Part shown: positions 34,159 through 43,203 of the stretch, piece by piece
Layout: the number at the start of each line of letters is the position of its first letter
Position numbering within the stretch: the stretch's first letter is position 1
DNA from: an uncultured Clostridia bacterium
GTDB lineage: Bacteria > Bacillota > Clostridia > Oscillospirales > Ruminococcaceae
Direction: 5' to 3'
DNA length: 64,000 nt
Assembly: GCA_948473085.1 (NCBI GenBank)
Contig: CAOKWH010000008.1
Location: forward strand, 22,585 to 86,584
Program-made: the position numbers and the translations under genes
Notes under the pieces: generated by a model
Seen by the model: only the letters and a program-made list of their open reading frames with translations
The model's database searches: none
Told to the model about the DNA's origin: nothing

Positions 34159-35160
34159 TTACCGGATAATCATAGAAACTGCATCGTACCGGGATTTATC
34201 CACAGCAGTATAAAAATCTGTCTTTGTAATGAGCTGTTCCTTCCCGGACTTGCGCAGGTTCTCGGCAACAAAGCGCGCTGTGCGTACACCCCGGTTTTGC
34301 AAAATAGTATAATTTTCGGTGTAAGAGCTGGTTTTTTCTCCGTCCACATAGGCAATGGCGTAGGCGGTGGCCTCCGCTATGGCAGCCTGATGCTGGGCAT
34401 CCAGCTTATCATAAAACGCCTGCGAAACAAACAGCCAGTTCACCTCAATACGGTGGGAGGTGTAAATCAAATAAGCCTTTTCAAAGTCGATGTTTACCAT
34501 ATCATCCAGTTCGGCACTATTTAGTTCCACGGCATTGTATTCATCGCTTTCCCAGGCAACCTGTTCGTCCTCATACACTTCCAGCGACTGGAATAATCCG
34601 GCAAGGGACCGGTTGGTGTAGTAATCCTCCTTTGCAGCCAAATTAAACTCTTCCATATCTTTCACTGCACGGATAGGGGTATCTTTGGTCATCAGCAGCA
34701 TGGTTCCGCCATAAAAGGCTCCCAGCTGCCGGGCGCCCAAGGTTTCGATATAGTCCTCCTCTGTAAGGTCGATAAAAGTGGGGGAATTTAATGTCATTGA
34801 CATGTGATCCTGGTCCCGGAAGTAGAAAGGGGAAGAATAGATGGCAAAGTCACTGTCATACTGGGCAAGCGTAGCAGAGTCGGCAAAAATAATATCTGCC
34901 TCACCGCTCTTTAGGCTGGCCATTGGGTCATCTTCATAGAACAGCTGTATATTTAAGGCGCTTGGGCTGTATTCAATCAGCTTATCCACAAACAGCCGCA
35001 TACCATTGCGTTCCACCCGGTCGGCGGCGCTGTATACCGAAATTTTCAGATCCAGCTTGCCGGAGCGAAAGTGGGTGTCCATCCCAGGGGCAGAACATCC
35101 CCCAAGTATCAGGCCGATAGCAGCGGCTATAGCTGCCAAACGGTATCGGTTTTTGCCCAC
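34159..35160 (-). CDS. DctP-type TRAP substrate-binding lipoprotein
   Basis: The 333-residue product uses a GTG start with GGAGGGG upstream. It has a lipobox, LILGGC, with Cys22. The body matches TRAP solute-binding proteins: LDLKISVYSAADRVERNGM, SLKSGEADIIFADSATLAQY, SPFYFRDQDHM and the late YLIYTSHRIEVNWLFVSQAF with FYDKLDAQHQAAIAEAT. These proteins normally deliver organic acids to a DctQM membrane pair, but no such genes are nearby. It sits inside the MBOAT/DHHW operon (23 bases after DHHW), so it may bind a polymer building block or signal instead of feeding a transporter. The fold call is strong, the role is open. Confidence 0.82.
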   Translation of the reverse strand: MGKNRYRLAAIAAAIGLILGGCSAPGMDTHFRSGKLDLKISVYSAADRVERNGMRLFVDKLIEYSPSALNIQLFYEDDPMASLKSGEADIIFADSATLAQYDSDFAIYSSPFYFRDQDHMSMTLNSPTFIDLTEEDYIETLGARQLGAFYGGTMLLMTKDTPIRAVKDMEEFNLAAKEDYYTNRSLAGLFQSLEVYEDEQVAWESDEYNAVELNSAELDDMVNIDFEKAYLIYTSHRIEVNWLFVSQAFYDKLDAQHQAAIAEATAYAIAYVDGEKTSSYTENYTILQNRGVRTARFVAENLRKSGKEQLITKTDFYTAVDKSRYDAVSMIIR

Positions 35161-35183
35161 TTCTTCCCCTCCTTTCCGTCCAG

Positions 35184-36632
35184 CTAATCGTCGTCCTCAT
35201 CCCGGTGGCGGCTGCTCTCCTGCTCTTCCTCCTCGAATTCTTCCTCCTGCTCCTCCAGCGGTTCGGTTGTTTCCTCCTCCGGGACACTCTCCTCTACCTG
35301 CGGTGCCGGCGGCACATAGTGCTGATACATCAGCCCCTGAATCCACTGAATTTGTACAGAGGTATTGGCAGCAAATACATTGTTGATAAAAATCAGGTCG
35401 GTTACGCCGTTTTGTTTGATAAAGTTCAGCAGGTTCAGTTCAAAATACCGCTGGTCCACAATATAGACTGTTTCATAATGTTCCACAAGGAAGGGCGAAA
35501 ACGCATTGCCAAAGGATTCCTTTACAATTACTACCTTGCGGCCATTTTTATTTTCGGTTTGAATCTCTGTCAAAGGTTGGTCCCCATGCAGGAACACCGA
35601 ATAGGAATTGGATCCCTGGGCATACTCGGCCATAACAGTGCTGGAATAGGGCGTGAAGGGCTGGCCGCGTCGGTACATAAAGGCTTGATGCGGGGCTGAA
35701 ATGGTGGGATAATCCACATAATCGGGATTGGCCCGCAGGGTGGAATCCTGGGTTTGGGCATATAGGGTGCCATAAAATGGCTCTTTACGGTTCCATTCAT
35801 AGCTGTTGTACGCCTTTGGCTCAAAGCCAGCCGCCTCGCAAAAGGCCACATAGGCATAGTAGGCGCCTGTTACTGTCCAGTGGTGGTCGGTGCGGAAATA
35901 GATATACTCATCGGTGTGCTGGGCAATTTGGCCATAGGCATCCACTGTGGTAACATTTGGCCCCATCTGGGAATAGATATAGTCAATACTCGGCTTTTCC
36001 GGCGCGGTGATGTCTTTATACTTCTCCGGGAGATAAAATTCAATGGAAGTGGGCACGATAATGTCATATACCTTAACATCGGGCAGCGCATCAGCATAGG
36101 CCGTAACAACATTGGCATAGTACTGCCCCATAGCCTGGCTGCCGCCAAACATGGACATGCCCCGCCCCTTGTAGATAAACACCGAGCCATTGCGCTCGCC
36201 TGTGGCGGTATCCTCTGCCCGCTGGCTGCTTACTGAAGAGGATTCCTCCTTCTCGACATCTGTAGAGGGGGATTCCGGGACAATTTCCGGCTTGCTGGGG
36301 GTAGGGGTTGGGGCTACCTCGTGAATCCTGGCATCATCCAGGCGCAGCCCCCACAGTTCCTCGATATTGGAGCCCAGAGAGATGAAAAAACGGCGGAACG
36401 GGAAAGTATCGCTGTAAAAGCTGTCAAAATCGCTGGCAAACTGGCCGCTTACATAACTTTCCAGTGTCAGCCGGGGCATCCCTGCCAAATCCCGCTTTTC
36501 CTCCTCGGAGTAGGTGGGTTTTTCCATAAAAACAGAGAGCAGACCCAACCCAAACAGAGCCGCACAAAATGCCGTAATATTCCAAATGGCCGCCACAGGC
36601 AGGCGGCGGGATTCTGCCTTTTCCTCTTTCAC
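35184..36632 (-). CDS. DHHW-motif protein, AlgJ/AlgX-like SGNH-type acyl transfer partner
   Basis: Two GTG codons are possible; I choose 36632 because GGAGGGG then stands at a normal distance. The 482-residue protein has one N-terminal TM helix (about 12-36) and an extracellular domain. The hallmark TDHHWTVTGAYYAY is near residue 250, and KESFGNAFSPFLVEHY near 370. This pair defines DHHW/AlgX-type proteins, which pass acyl groups from an MBOAT carrier to an exported polymer. A Ser/Pro-rich insert lies near 105-150. The last 40 residues are nearly all Glu, Asp and Ser, a very acidic tail. It starts 12 bases after the MBOAT gene. Confidence 0.87.
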   Translation of the reverse strand: MKEEKAESRRLPVAAIWNITAFCAALFGLGLLSVFMEKPTYSEEEKRDLAGMPRLTLESYVSGQFASDFDSFYSDTFPFRRFFISLGSNIEELWGLRLDDARIHEVAPTPTPSKPEIVPESPSTDVEKEESSSVSSQRAEDTATGERNGSVFIYKGRGMSMFGGSQAMGQYYANVVTAYADALPDVKVYDIIVPTSIEFYLPEKYKDITAPEKPSIDYIYSQMGPNVTTVDAYGQIAQHTDEYIYFRTDHHWTVTGAYYAYVAFCEAAGFEPKAYNSYEWNRKEPFYGTLYAQTQDSTLRANPDYVDYPTISAPHQAFMYRRGQPFTPYSSTVMAEYAQGSNSYSVFLHGDQPLTEIQTENKNGRKVVIVKESFGNAFSPFLVEHYETVYIVDQRYFELNLLNFIKQNGVTDLIFINNVFAANTSVQIQWIQGLMYQHYVPPAPQVEESVPEEETTEPLEEQEEEFEEEEQESSRHRDEDDD

Positions 36633-36644
36633 CTTCACCCCTCC

Positions 36645-38060
36645 TTAGAAACGATAGTATAAAAACGGGTTATAACTTTGGCCACTGAGCATGGCTGTAC
36701 AAATAATCAAAATAAGAACATTCATCACCGGGGTTAAAAACCCAACCAAGCTTTTTTTCATGGCGCTTTTTTCTGTTACAATCTCCAGCCAGCCTTCTAC
36801 AACCCGGGTAAGTGGCAGGCAGAACAACAGCGCCAAAATAAGCCAAAAAATATTCCCCTGCAGCGCCAAAATGATCTGGGAATTTGCAGCCGGATTGCCT
36901 GACAGGCCAAACATCACCTTTAAATAGGCCATACCCCGGGACAGGTCGGTAAAATAAAACAGCACCCAGCTTACATTGATAATTAGGAACATATAAACCC
37001 AGCGGAAAACACCAGGCAGCTTCTTCATAAAATCCCGCAGGCCCAGGCGTTCCAACGCCACCAGCGCACCAAAAAACAGCCCCCAGAGGATGAAGTTCCA
37101 ACTGGCGCCGTGCCAGAGGCCGGTGGCAAACCAGACGATGAACAGGTTACGAAAAGCATGGCTGCGATTGCCCCCCAGCGGGATATAGAGATAATCCCGC
37201 AAGAAGGTGCTCAGGGAGATGTGCCACCGCCGCCAAAACTCGGTAACACTGCCGGAAATATAGGGGAAATTAAAGTTTTCTTCAAAGTGGAAGCCAAACA
37301 TCCGCCCCAAACCAATAGCCATATCCGAATAGCCGGAAAAGTCGTAGTATATTTGCAGGGTAAACAGCAGCGCACCAAACCAGCTGCCCAATACAGTTAG
37401 AACCGCAAGGTCGCCATCCATATACTGTACCAGCAGCGAGCCAGCCACATTGGCCACTGCTACCTTTTTAAACAGGCCAATACAAAAGCGTGTTATCCCG
37501 TGGCTTACCTCACTGGCGCTGGCAGTGCGGTTGTCAATCTCGGCAGCCACATCGGAATAGCGCACAATCGGCCCGGCCACCAACTGAAAATACATGGACA
37601 CATACATAATAAAGCGCAAAAAAGAGCGTTGGGCCTTAACCTCACCCCGGTACACATCCACCACATAGGAGATAATTTGAAAGGTGTAGAAAGAAATGCC
37701 AATGGGCAGGCTGAACCGGGGCGCCGATAAATTCAGCCTCAGCAGCATATTCAAATTGTCCAGCAAAAAGCCGCTGTATTTAAAAAGCCCCAGTAAAAAC
37801 AGGCTGCTGGCCACCGCAACAAACAGCGCTGCTTTGCCCTTCCAGCTTCCCCGGTGCTGCTCCACCAGTAAACCACACACATACACCAATAACCCGGAAA
37901 ACAGGAGCAACAGTACCCACACCGGCTCCCCCCAAGCATAGAAGAAAAAGGACATGGCAACCAGCACAAAATTGCGTATGCCAGAGCTGCGGGTAATATA
38001 GTAGAGCAACAGATTGATCGGAAGGAAAATATAGAGAAAAAACAGATTTGCAAATACCAT
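36645..38060 (-). CDS. MBOAT O-acyltransferase (AlgI/DltB-like)
   Basis: The 471-residue multi-pass protein has about 11-12 hydrophobic segments. Conserved features are LPIGISFYTFQIISYVVD (about 121), YFQLVAGPIVRY (about 160), FWRRWHISLSTFLRDYLY (about 277) and the catalytic His in ATGLWHGASWN (about 316). MBOAT proteins move an acyl group, usually acetyl, across the membrane to a polysaccharide or teichoic acid partner. The AlgI subgroup works with DHHW or AlgX proteins, here the very next gene. It opens a leftward four-gene operon. GGAG lies about 12 bases before the ATG. Confidence 0.93.
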   Translation of the reverse strand: MVFANLFFLYIFLPINLLLYYITRSSGIRNFVLVAMSFFFYAWGEPVWVLLLLFSGLLVYVCGLLVEQHRGSWKGKAALFVAVASSLFLLGLFKYSGFLLDNLNMLLRLNLSAPRFSLPIGISFYTFQIISYVVDVYRGEVKAQRSFLRFIMYVSMYFQLVAGPIVRYSDVAAEIDNRTASASEVSHGITRFCIGLFKKVAVANVAGSLLVQYMDGDLAVLTVLGSWFGALLFTLQIYYDFSGYSDMAIGLGRMFGFHFEENFNFPYISGSVTEFWRRWHISLSTFLRDYLYIPLGGNRSHAFRNLFIVWFATGLWHGASWNFILWGLFFGALVALERLGLRDFMKKLPGVFRWVYMFLIINVSWVLFYFTDLSRGMAYLKVMFGLSGNPAANSQIILALQGNIFWLILALLFCLPLTRVVEGWLEIVTEKSAMKKSLVGFLTPVMNVLILIICTAMLSGQSYNPFLYYRF

Positions 38061-38241
38061 GTATCAAAATCTCCACAATTTCAGTATAGCGAGCCCCTTT
38101 CGGGTAGCCGCCGAATATAACAAAGCTATTTTAGCATAATTACTGGGAAAAGTAAAAGAAAAGGGAGGATTTATAGAAAAATTTAGCTTCTTTTTGTCCA
38201 CCCATCTTTATCTATGTTTTGATGAAAAGGCGATTTCATGC

Positions 38242-38278
38242 AAAAACAGCGACAAAATTTTGTATTGCCGCTGTTTTT
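38242..38278 (-). terminator. Terminator of the nucleoside operon
   Basis: AAAAACAGCG (38242-38251) and CGCTGTTTTT (38269-38278) pair; on the minus strand the stem ends in a T run. It lies 5 bases past the phosphorylase stop. Confidence 0.85.
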
Positions 38279-38282
38279 ATTG

Positions 38283-39608
38283 TTAATATAGTTCTGCGCC
38301 CTGGGCTGTTACCCGGCCAATGAGCAGTTTTGGCAGCTCTGGCAAAGGCTGTTCCGAGATGGTGACAGCTTCCAAGAACAGTCGCTCTGCCTCAGTAAAT
38401 AGCTCCGATTTGCTGGAATAAAGCCGGGCAAATTCCACCCCTTCGTCCACCTGGTCTCCCAGGTTCTCCCGGAAAAGGATGCCGGCAGTATAATCGATGC
38501 TGTCCTCCTTCTTCTGGCGGCCGGCACCCAACAAAGCGGCGGCGATACCACATTTTTCGGCATCTATATGGGTAATATAGCCGCTCTTTGGCGCCCGTAC
38601 CCGGTGGAAATCCGGCGCCGACGGCAGTTTACTGGTGTCATCCACAACGGTAGCATCACCTCCCTGGGCAGCCACCATTTCTCTGAATTTATCCAGGGCT
38701 GTGCCATTTAAAATAGCATCCCGCACCATGCGGTTGCAGGCTACAATATCCCCCTTGCCGGCCAAGAAAAGCATGTTGGCTGCCAGTTCCCGGCAGATGG
38801 TGGTTAAGGCTGCCGGGCCGTTGCCCCGGAGCGTTTCCACCGCCTCCACCACCTCGATGGTATTGCCAATAGCGTTGCCCAACGGGGCATCCATGTTGGT
38901 AATCAGGGCTACAGTCTTCTTTCCGGCCGATTCACCAATGCGCACCATGGTTTCAGCCAGCCGGACGGCATCCTCCACCGTCTTCATAAAGGCGCCGCTG
39001 CCCACCTTTACATCCAGGACAATGCCATCAGCCCCGGCTGCAATTTTCTTGCTCATAATGCTGGCAGCAATGAGTGGAATGCTATCCACGGTGGCTGTTA
39101 CATCCCGCAGAGCATACAGTTTTTTATCCGCAGGGGCCAAATCTCCGGTTTGCCCTACAACACACAGCCCCATACAGTTTACAGTTTGTATAAACTCATC
39201 AGGTTCCAACGCAATGTTAAACCCGGGGATGGACTCCAACTTATCCACAGTGCCGCCGGTGTGACCCAAACCCCGGCCGGACATCTTTGCCACCGGCACG
39301 CCGCAGGCCGCCACCATGGGACCTACAATCATAGTTGTTTTATCCCCAACGCCGCCGGTGGAATGCTTATCCACCTTAAACCCCTGGATAGCCGAAAGAT
39401 CCATTACATCCCCGGAATGAGCCATACAGTCGGTGAGCACAGCAGTTTCCCGGTCATTTAAGCCCTGAAAATAAATGGCCATCAATAGAGCGGAAATTTG
39501 ATAATCTGGAATACTTCCATCTACACAGCCGCCAACAAAGAAGCGGATTTCCTCATCTGTCAGGGGAAGTCCTTCGCGTTTGCGGTGGATAATATCATAC
39601 ATTCTCAT
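38283..39608 (-). CDS. pdp: Pyrimidine-nucleoside phosphorylase
   Basis: The start is the ATG at 39608 (MRMYDIIHRK), with GGAGG eight bases upstream; it gives 441 residues. It catalyses reversible phosphorolysis of uridine, thymidine and related nucleosides to base plus (deoxy)ribose-1-phosphate. Visible are KHSTGGVGDKTT (about 80, phosphate loop), the family signature SGRGLGHTGGTVDKLES (about 109-125), KKIAAGADGIVLDVKVGSGAF (about 187) and the C-terminal domain beginning near residue 330. It ends an operon with an ABC importer for nucleosides, so uptake and use are linked. The catalytic and phosphate residues are intact. Confidence 0.94.
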   Translation of the reverse strand: MRMYDIIHRKREGLPLTDEEIRFFVGGCVDGSIPDYQISALLMAIYFQGLNDRETAVLTDCMAHSGDVMDLSAIQGFKVDKHSTGGVGDKTTMIVGPMVAACGVPVAKMSGRGLGHTGGTVDKLESIPGFNIALEPDEFIQTVNCMGLCVVGQTGDLAPADKKLYALRDVTATVDSIPLIAASIMSKKIAAGADGIVLDVKVGSGAFMKTVEDAVRLAETMVRIGESAGKKTVALITNMDAPLGNAIGNTIEVVEAVETLRGNGPAALTTICRELAANMLFLAGKGDIVACNRMVRDAILNGTALDKFREMVAAQGGDATVVDDTSKLPSAPDFHRVRAPKSGYITHIDAEKCGIAAALLGAGRQKKEDSIDYTAGILFRENLGDQVDEGVEFARLYSSKSELFTEAERLFLEAVTISEQPLPELPKLLIGRVTAQGAELY

Positions 39609-39645
39609 ATAAAAAGCCTCCACATCGGTTTATTAGAGCAGGTAT

Positions 39646-40545
39646 TTAACGCGCTCCCTTTTCATAAGGCACGCCGTTGGCCTTAGGGGCCACTGCCTTG
39701 CCCACAAACAGCACCAAAACCAGGATGGTAAGCAGATAGGGCAGCATCGAAAGCAGCTGTGGAGAAATGGAGGAAGCCCCGCCCCCCAACATAACCACCA
39801 TGGCCTGGGCAAACGCAAAGATAATGCAGGCCAAGAAGGCGCCATGGGGGGTCCATTTGCCAAAGATAACTGCTGCCATTGCAATAAAGCCCTGCCCTGA
39901 AATAACAGTGGGAGTAAACAGTGAAACCACTGCCAGCGACTGGGAAGCGCCACCAAAACCAGCCAACATGCCGGACAGAATAATGGCCGCATAGCGTACC
40001 GCATATACATTAACACCCAGTGTATCCGCCGCCGCAGGGTGCTCCCCCACTGCCCGCAGCCGCAGGCCCCACTTGGTTTTGTACAGAATAAACCAGGTGA
40101 GAGCTGTAAACAGGATGGCAATAATAAAGGTGACATCAATGCTAAAAACACCGCCCAAAGCCAGTTTGGGCATCTGCCGGGGTACTGGCTTTGACATGGT
40201 GGCCCCATCAAAGAACATCCGGCACAAAAACAGGGAAAGGCCCGGCCCAATAAAGTTCAGTGCCACGCCAGATACAGTCTGGTTGGCCTTAAAGGTGACA
40301 GACGCTACGGCATGCAGCACTGCCAGAGTGCCGCCCGCCAGGCCAGCTGCCAGAAAGCCAGCCCAGGGGTTGGCGCTGTAATAACCCACACAAGCACCGG
40401 CAAAGGCGCCAATGACCATCATGCCCTCCAGGCCGATATTAACCACGCCGGAGCGCTCACACACTACGCCGCCCAGGGCGGTGAGGATGAGGGGGGCAGC
40501 ATACATAAAGGTTATGGTAACAGCTAAAAGAATATTACTGAACAT
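39646..40545 (-). CDS. Nucleoside ABC transporter permease (NupQ-like)
   Basis: The 299-residue permease starts at 40545 (MFSNILLAV), where GGAGGGG precedes the ATG, so its 5' end overlaps the first permease by 11 bases. It has eight or more hydrophobic segments. EMRAVGEHPAAADTLGVNVY-like text near 185 (here RLRAVGEHPAAADTLGVNVY) is the cytoplasmic EAA-type coupling loop of the BPD_transp_2 family. SGVVNIGLEGMMVIG near 40 is another family mark. It pairs with the upstream permease to form the channel of a BmpA/NupNOPQ-type nucleoside importer. Confidence 0.9.
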   Translation of the reverse strand: MFSNILLAVTITFMYAAPLILTALGGVVCERSGVVNIGLEGMMVIGAFAGACVGYYSANPWAGFLAAGLAGGTLAVLHAVASVTFKANQTVSGVALNFIGPGLSLFLCRMFFDGATMSKPVPRQMPKLALGGVFSIDVTFIIAILFTALTWFILYKTKWGLRLRAVGEHPAAADTLGVNVYAVRYAAIILSGMLAGFGGASQSLAVVSLFTPTVISGQGFIAMAAVIFGKWTPHGAFLACIIFAFAQAMVVMLGGGASSISPQLLSMLPYLLTILVLVLFVGKAVAPKANGVPYEKGAR

Positions 40546-41671
40546 CGGTTCTGCCCCTCCTTTTTTCCAGGTAATCAGCCAACATCTTAAACGCGCCGGA
40601 CATGGCAATAAAGAAGATGATGGTACCAATTACAATATTGATAATCTCGCTGGGGGCACCCAGTTCTGCCTGAATGGCAGAACCGCCATATTGCAGCCCG
40701 GAGAACAGCAGCGCCGAAGCAATAACACCCAGCGGCGAGGTATTGGCCATCAGCGCCACCGATATGCCGTCAAAGCCGTATCCCGGCTGAGCTGTCAGGG
40801 TAGTAATACGGTGGGGCATGGCGCCGGTGATCACAATGGCGCCGGCCAAACCCGCCAACGCTCCTGCAATGGCCAGCGACTGGACAATATTGCGGTCCAC
40901 CCGAATTCCTGCAAACCGTGCGGCTTCACTGCCAGCCCCCACAGCCCGCATTTCATAGCCCTTGGTTGTCCGGTTGAGGATAAACCAGATAACGGCTGCT
41001 GCCGCAATGGCTATAAAAATGCCATAGTTTAGGTCGGTTTTAATCAGTACATCCGAAAGGATGGGGTGGCTGCCATCCAACAGCCATTCCCGCCCGGCCG
41101 TGGAGGTTTTCCAGTTTTGCAGCATAACAATCCAGGAGCTTTCCAACACCTCATAGGAGGCCTCAGTCTGGGGCTTTTTCAGCCAGGCCATGCCAATCAT
41201 GTAGTTGTTCAGGTATAGGGCAATCCAGTTGAGCATAATGCCCGAAATAACCTCATGGATGCCAAACCGGGACTTGAGCAGACCCACAGCAGCCCCCCAT
41301 AGAGCGGCCGCTGTCATGGAAGCAACTGCCACCACAATAAAATGGATTCCTGGCGGCAGCGGAACACAATAACCCACCACCACGGCAGTAACCATGCCAA
41401 TAATAGCCTGACCCTCCGCACCAATATTGAACATACCGGTTTTAAAGGCAAAGGAGATACTCAGGCCGGTGAGGATGAGCGGCGTGCAGCGAATAAGCAC
41501 CTGAACCATATATTTGGGCTTGGAAAACACACCCCGAAGCATGGCCCCATAGGCTGCCACCGGGTTGTAACCGGCAATGGCAAGCACCACTGCCCCCACA
41601 ATAAGGCCCATAAATATTGAGATAAAAATTCCTGTAATGGGGCGGCGCAGCGCCTTTTCAATCTGTTTCAT
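40535..41671 (-). CDS. Nucleoside ABC transporter permease (NupP-like)
   Basis: This 378-residue permease of the BPD_transp_2 family has GMFNIGAEGQAIIGM near 79 and the coupling loop MRAVGAGSEAARFAGIRVD near 240. It has about nine to ten membrane segments and an extra loop around residues 170-200. Its ATG overlaps the ATPase TGA (ATGA), and a GGAGG lies inside the ATPase gene's end. The pair of unequal permeases (378 and 299 residues) is typical of nucleoside importers in Firmicutes. Function is inferred from the pdp gene in the same operon. Confidence 0.9.
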   Translation of the reverse strand: MKQIEKALRRPITGIFISIFMGLIVGAVVLAIAGYNPVAAYGAMLRGVFSKPKYMVQVLIRCTPLILTGLSISFAFKTGMFNIGAEGQAIIGMVTAVVVGYCVPLPPGIHFIVVAVASMTAAALWGAAVGLLKSRFGIHEVISGIMLNWIALYLNNYMIGMAWLKKPQTEASYEVLESSWIVMLQNWKTSTAGREWLLDGSHPILSDVLIKTDLNYGIFIAIAAAAVIWFILNRTTKGYEMRAVGAGSEAARFAGIRVDRNIVQSLAIAGALAGLAGAIVITGAMPHRITTLTAQPGYGFDGISVALMANTSPLGVIASALLFSGLQYGGSAIQAELGAPSEIINIVIGTIIFFIAMSGAFKMLADYLEKRRGRTDVQ

Positions 41672-43203
41672 TCCTTTTTTCCTCCTGCCATCAGCAGGCC
41701 AATGTGGTTTTCATCTGCGCCGGCGGCCTCCAATATATCCACAATCGTTCCGTTATAGATTACCGCAATCCGGTCCGAGACATCCATAATCTCGTCCAGT
41801 TCCAGCGAAACCAGCAGCACAGCCTTTCCCTGATCCCGAGCCTCAATCAGCGCCTTGTGCACATACTCAATGGCACCTACATCCAGCCCTCGGGTGGGCT
41901 GTACGGCTATAAGCACATGGGGGTTGTTATCCACCTCCCGGGCAATAATCAGCTTTTGCTGGTTACCGCCGGAAAGGCCCCGCACCGGGTTTGGCGCACA
42001 GCCTGCCGGGCGCACATCAAACTTTTCAATCAGCTCATCGGCATGGCTGCGAATCTCCTTCAAGTTCAAAATACCACGACTGGAGTAAGGTACCTTTTTA
42101 AAATTTTCGATGACAAAATTTTCTGCTACTGTAAAATCCAGTACCAAGCCATGTTTATGCCGGTCCTCCGGGATGGTGGACACCCCTGCATCCAAGGTAT
42201 CGGCAGGAGCGTGGTTTTGAATCTCCTTCCCCTGCACCAAAATTTTCCCCGTTTTGGCGGGAACCATATTCATGATAGCCTCAATCAGTTCTTTTTGTCC
42301 GTTGCCATCAATCCCGGCTATGCCCAGGATTTCCCCGGCATGGACCTGCAAACTGAGCTTTCGCACCCGGTCAATCCCCCGGCTATCCTCCACAGTAAGA
42401 TCCTGAATATCCAGAACAGCCGGGCCTGGATGGGCTGCTTCCTTCTGGACGGTGAGCTTTACCTCCCGCCCCACCATCATCGAGGCCAGCTGGGTTTCAT
42501 CCACCTGCTGCACATCCACTGTATCGATATAAACGCCCCGGCGAATAATGGTACAGTAATCTGCCGACTGCTTAATCTCCCCCAGCTTGTGGGTGATGAT
42601 AATGATGGTTTTCCCATCCTCCGCCAGCTTGCGCATAATATGAATCAGTTCCCCAATCTCCTGGGGGGTAAGGACTGCCGTGGGCTCGTCCAGAATGAGA
42701 ATTTCCGCACCCCGGTACAGGGCCTTGAGGATTTCCACACGCTGCTGCATGCCCACCGAAATATCCTCTACCTTGGCATCCGGGTCGATATAAAGCCCGT
42801 ACCGCTGGGACAGTTCCTGCACCTCCACCCGTGTGGCAGCCTCATCCATAATGCCGCCAAAGCGTGTTTTTTCCATGCCGAGCATGATGTTTTGGGTTAC
42901 GGTAAACGGCTCCACCAGCATAAAGTGCTGATGAACCATACCAATGCCCAGTTTAATGGCCGTATTGGGATTTTTTATGTTCTCCCGCTGGCCATTGATT
43001 ATAATTTCCCCTGTATCTGCCTGATATAGCCCATACAATATGTTCATCAGTGTCGATTTTCCGGCGCCATTTTCACCCAAAAGCGCATGGATACTGCCCT
43101 TTTCCACACTGAGCTGCACATTGTTCAGTGCACAGAACGCCCCAAAATATTTGCTGATTCCCCGCATCTGTACCGCATAATCTTTTTCTGCAGCTGGCGA
43201 CAC
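41668..43203 (-). CDS. Nucleoside ABC transporter ATPase, double domain (NupO-like)
   Basis: The 511-residue protein starts at a GTG with AAAGGG upstream and carries two ATPase domains. The first has LLGENGAGKST (about 42), VGMQQRVEILKAL and ILILDEPTAVLTPQE. The second has a degenerate P-loop (GIAGIDGNGQKEL), then LSGGNQQKLIIAREVDNNP and PTRGLDVGAIEYVH, the carbohydrate/nucleoside importer type. It is the first gene of the operon with two permeases and Pdp. The usual partner, a BmpA-like binding lipoprotein, is not next to it, so the receptor must lie elsewhere. The second domain probably binds but hydrolyses ATP poorly. Confidence 0.9.
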   Translation of the reverse strand: MSPAAEKDYAVQMRGISKYFGAFCALNNVQLSVEKGSIHALLGENGAGKSTLMNILYGLYQADTGEIIINGQRENIKNPNTAIKLGIGMVHQHFMLVEPFTVTQNIMLGMEKTRFGGIMDEAATRVEVQELSQRYGLYIDPDAKVEDISVGMQQRVEILKALYRGAEILILDEPTAVLTPQEIGELIHIMRKLAEDGKTIIIITHKLGEIKQSADYCTIIRRGVYIDTVDVQQVDETQLASMMVGREVKLTVQKEAAHPGPAVLDIQDLTVEDSRGIDRVRKLSLQVHAGEILGIAGIDGNGQKELIEAIMNMVPAKTGKILVQGKEIQNHAPADTLDAGVSTIPEDRHKHGLVLDFTVAENFVIENFKKVPYSSRGILNLKEIRSHADELIEKFDVRPAGCAPNPVRGLSGGNQQKLIIAREVDNNPHVLIAVQPTRGLDVGAIEYVHKALIEARDQGKAVLLVSLELDEIMDVSDRIAVIYNGTIVDILEAAGADENHIGLLMAGGKKE

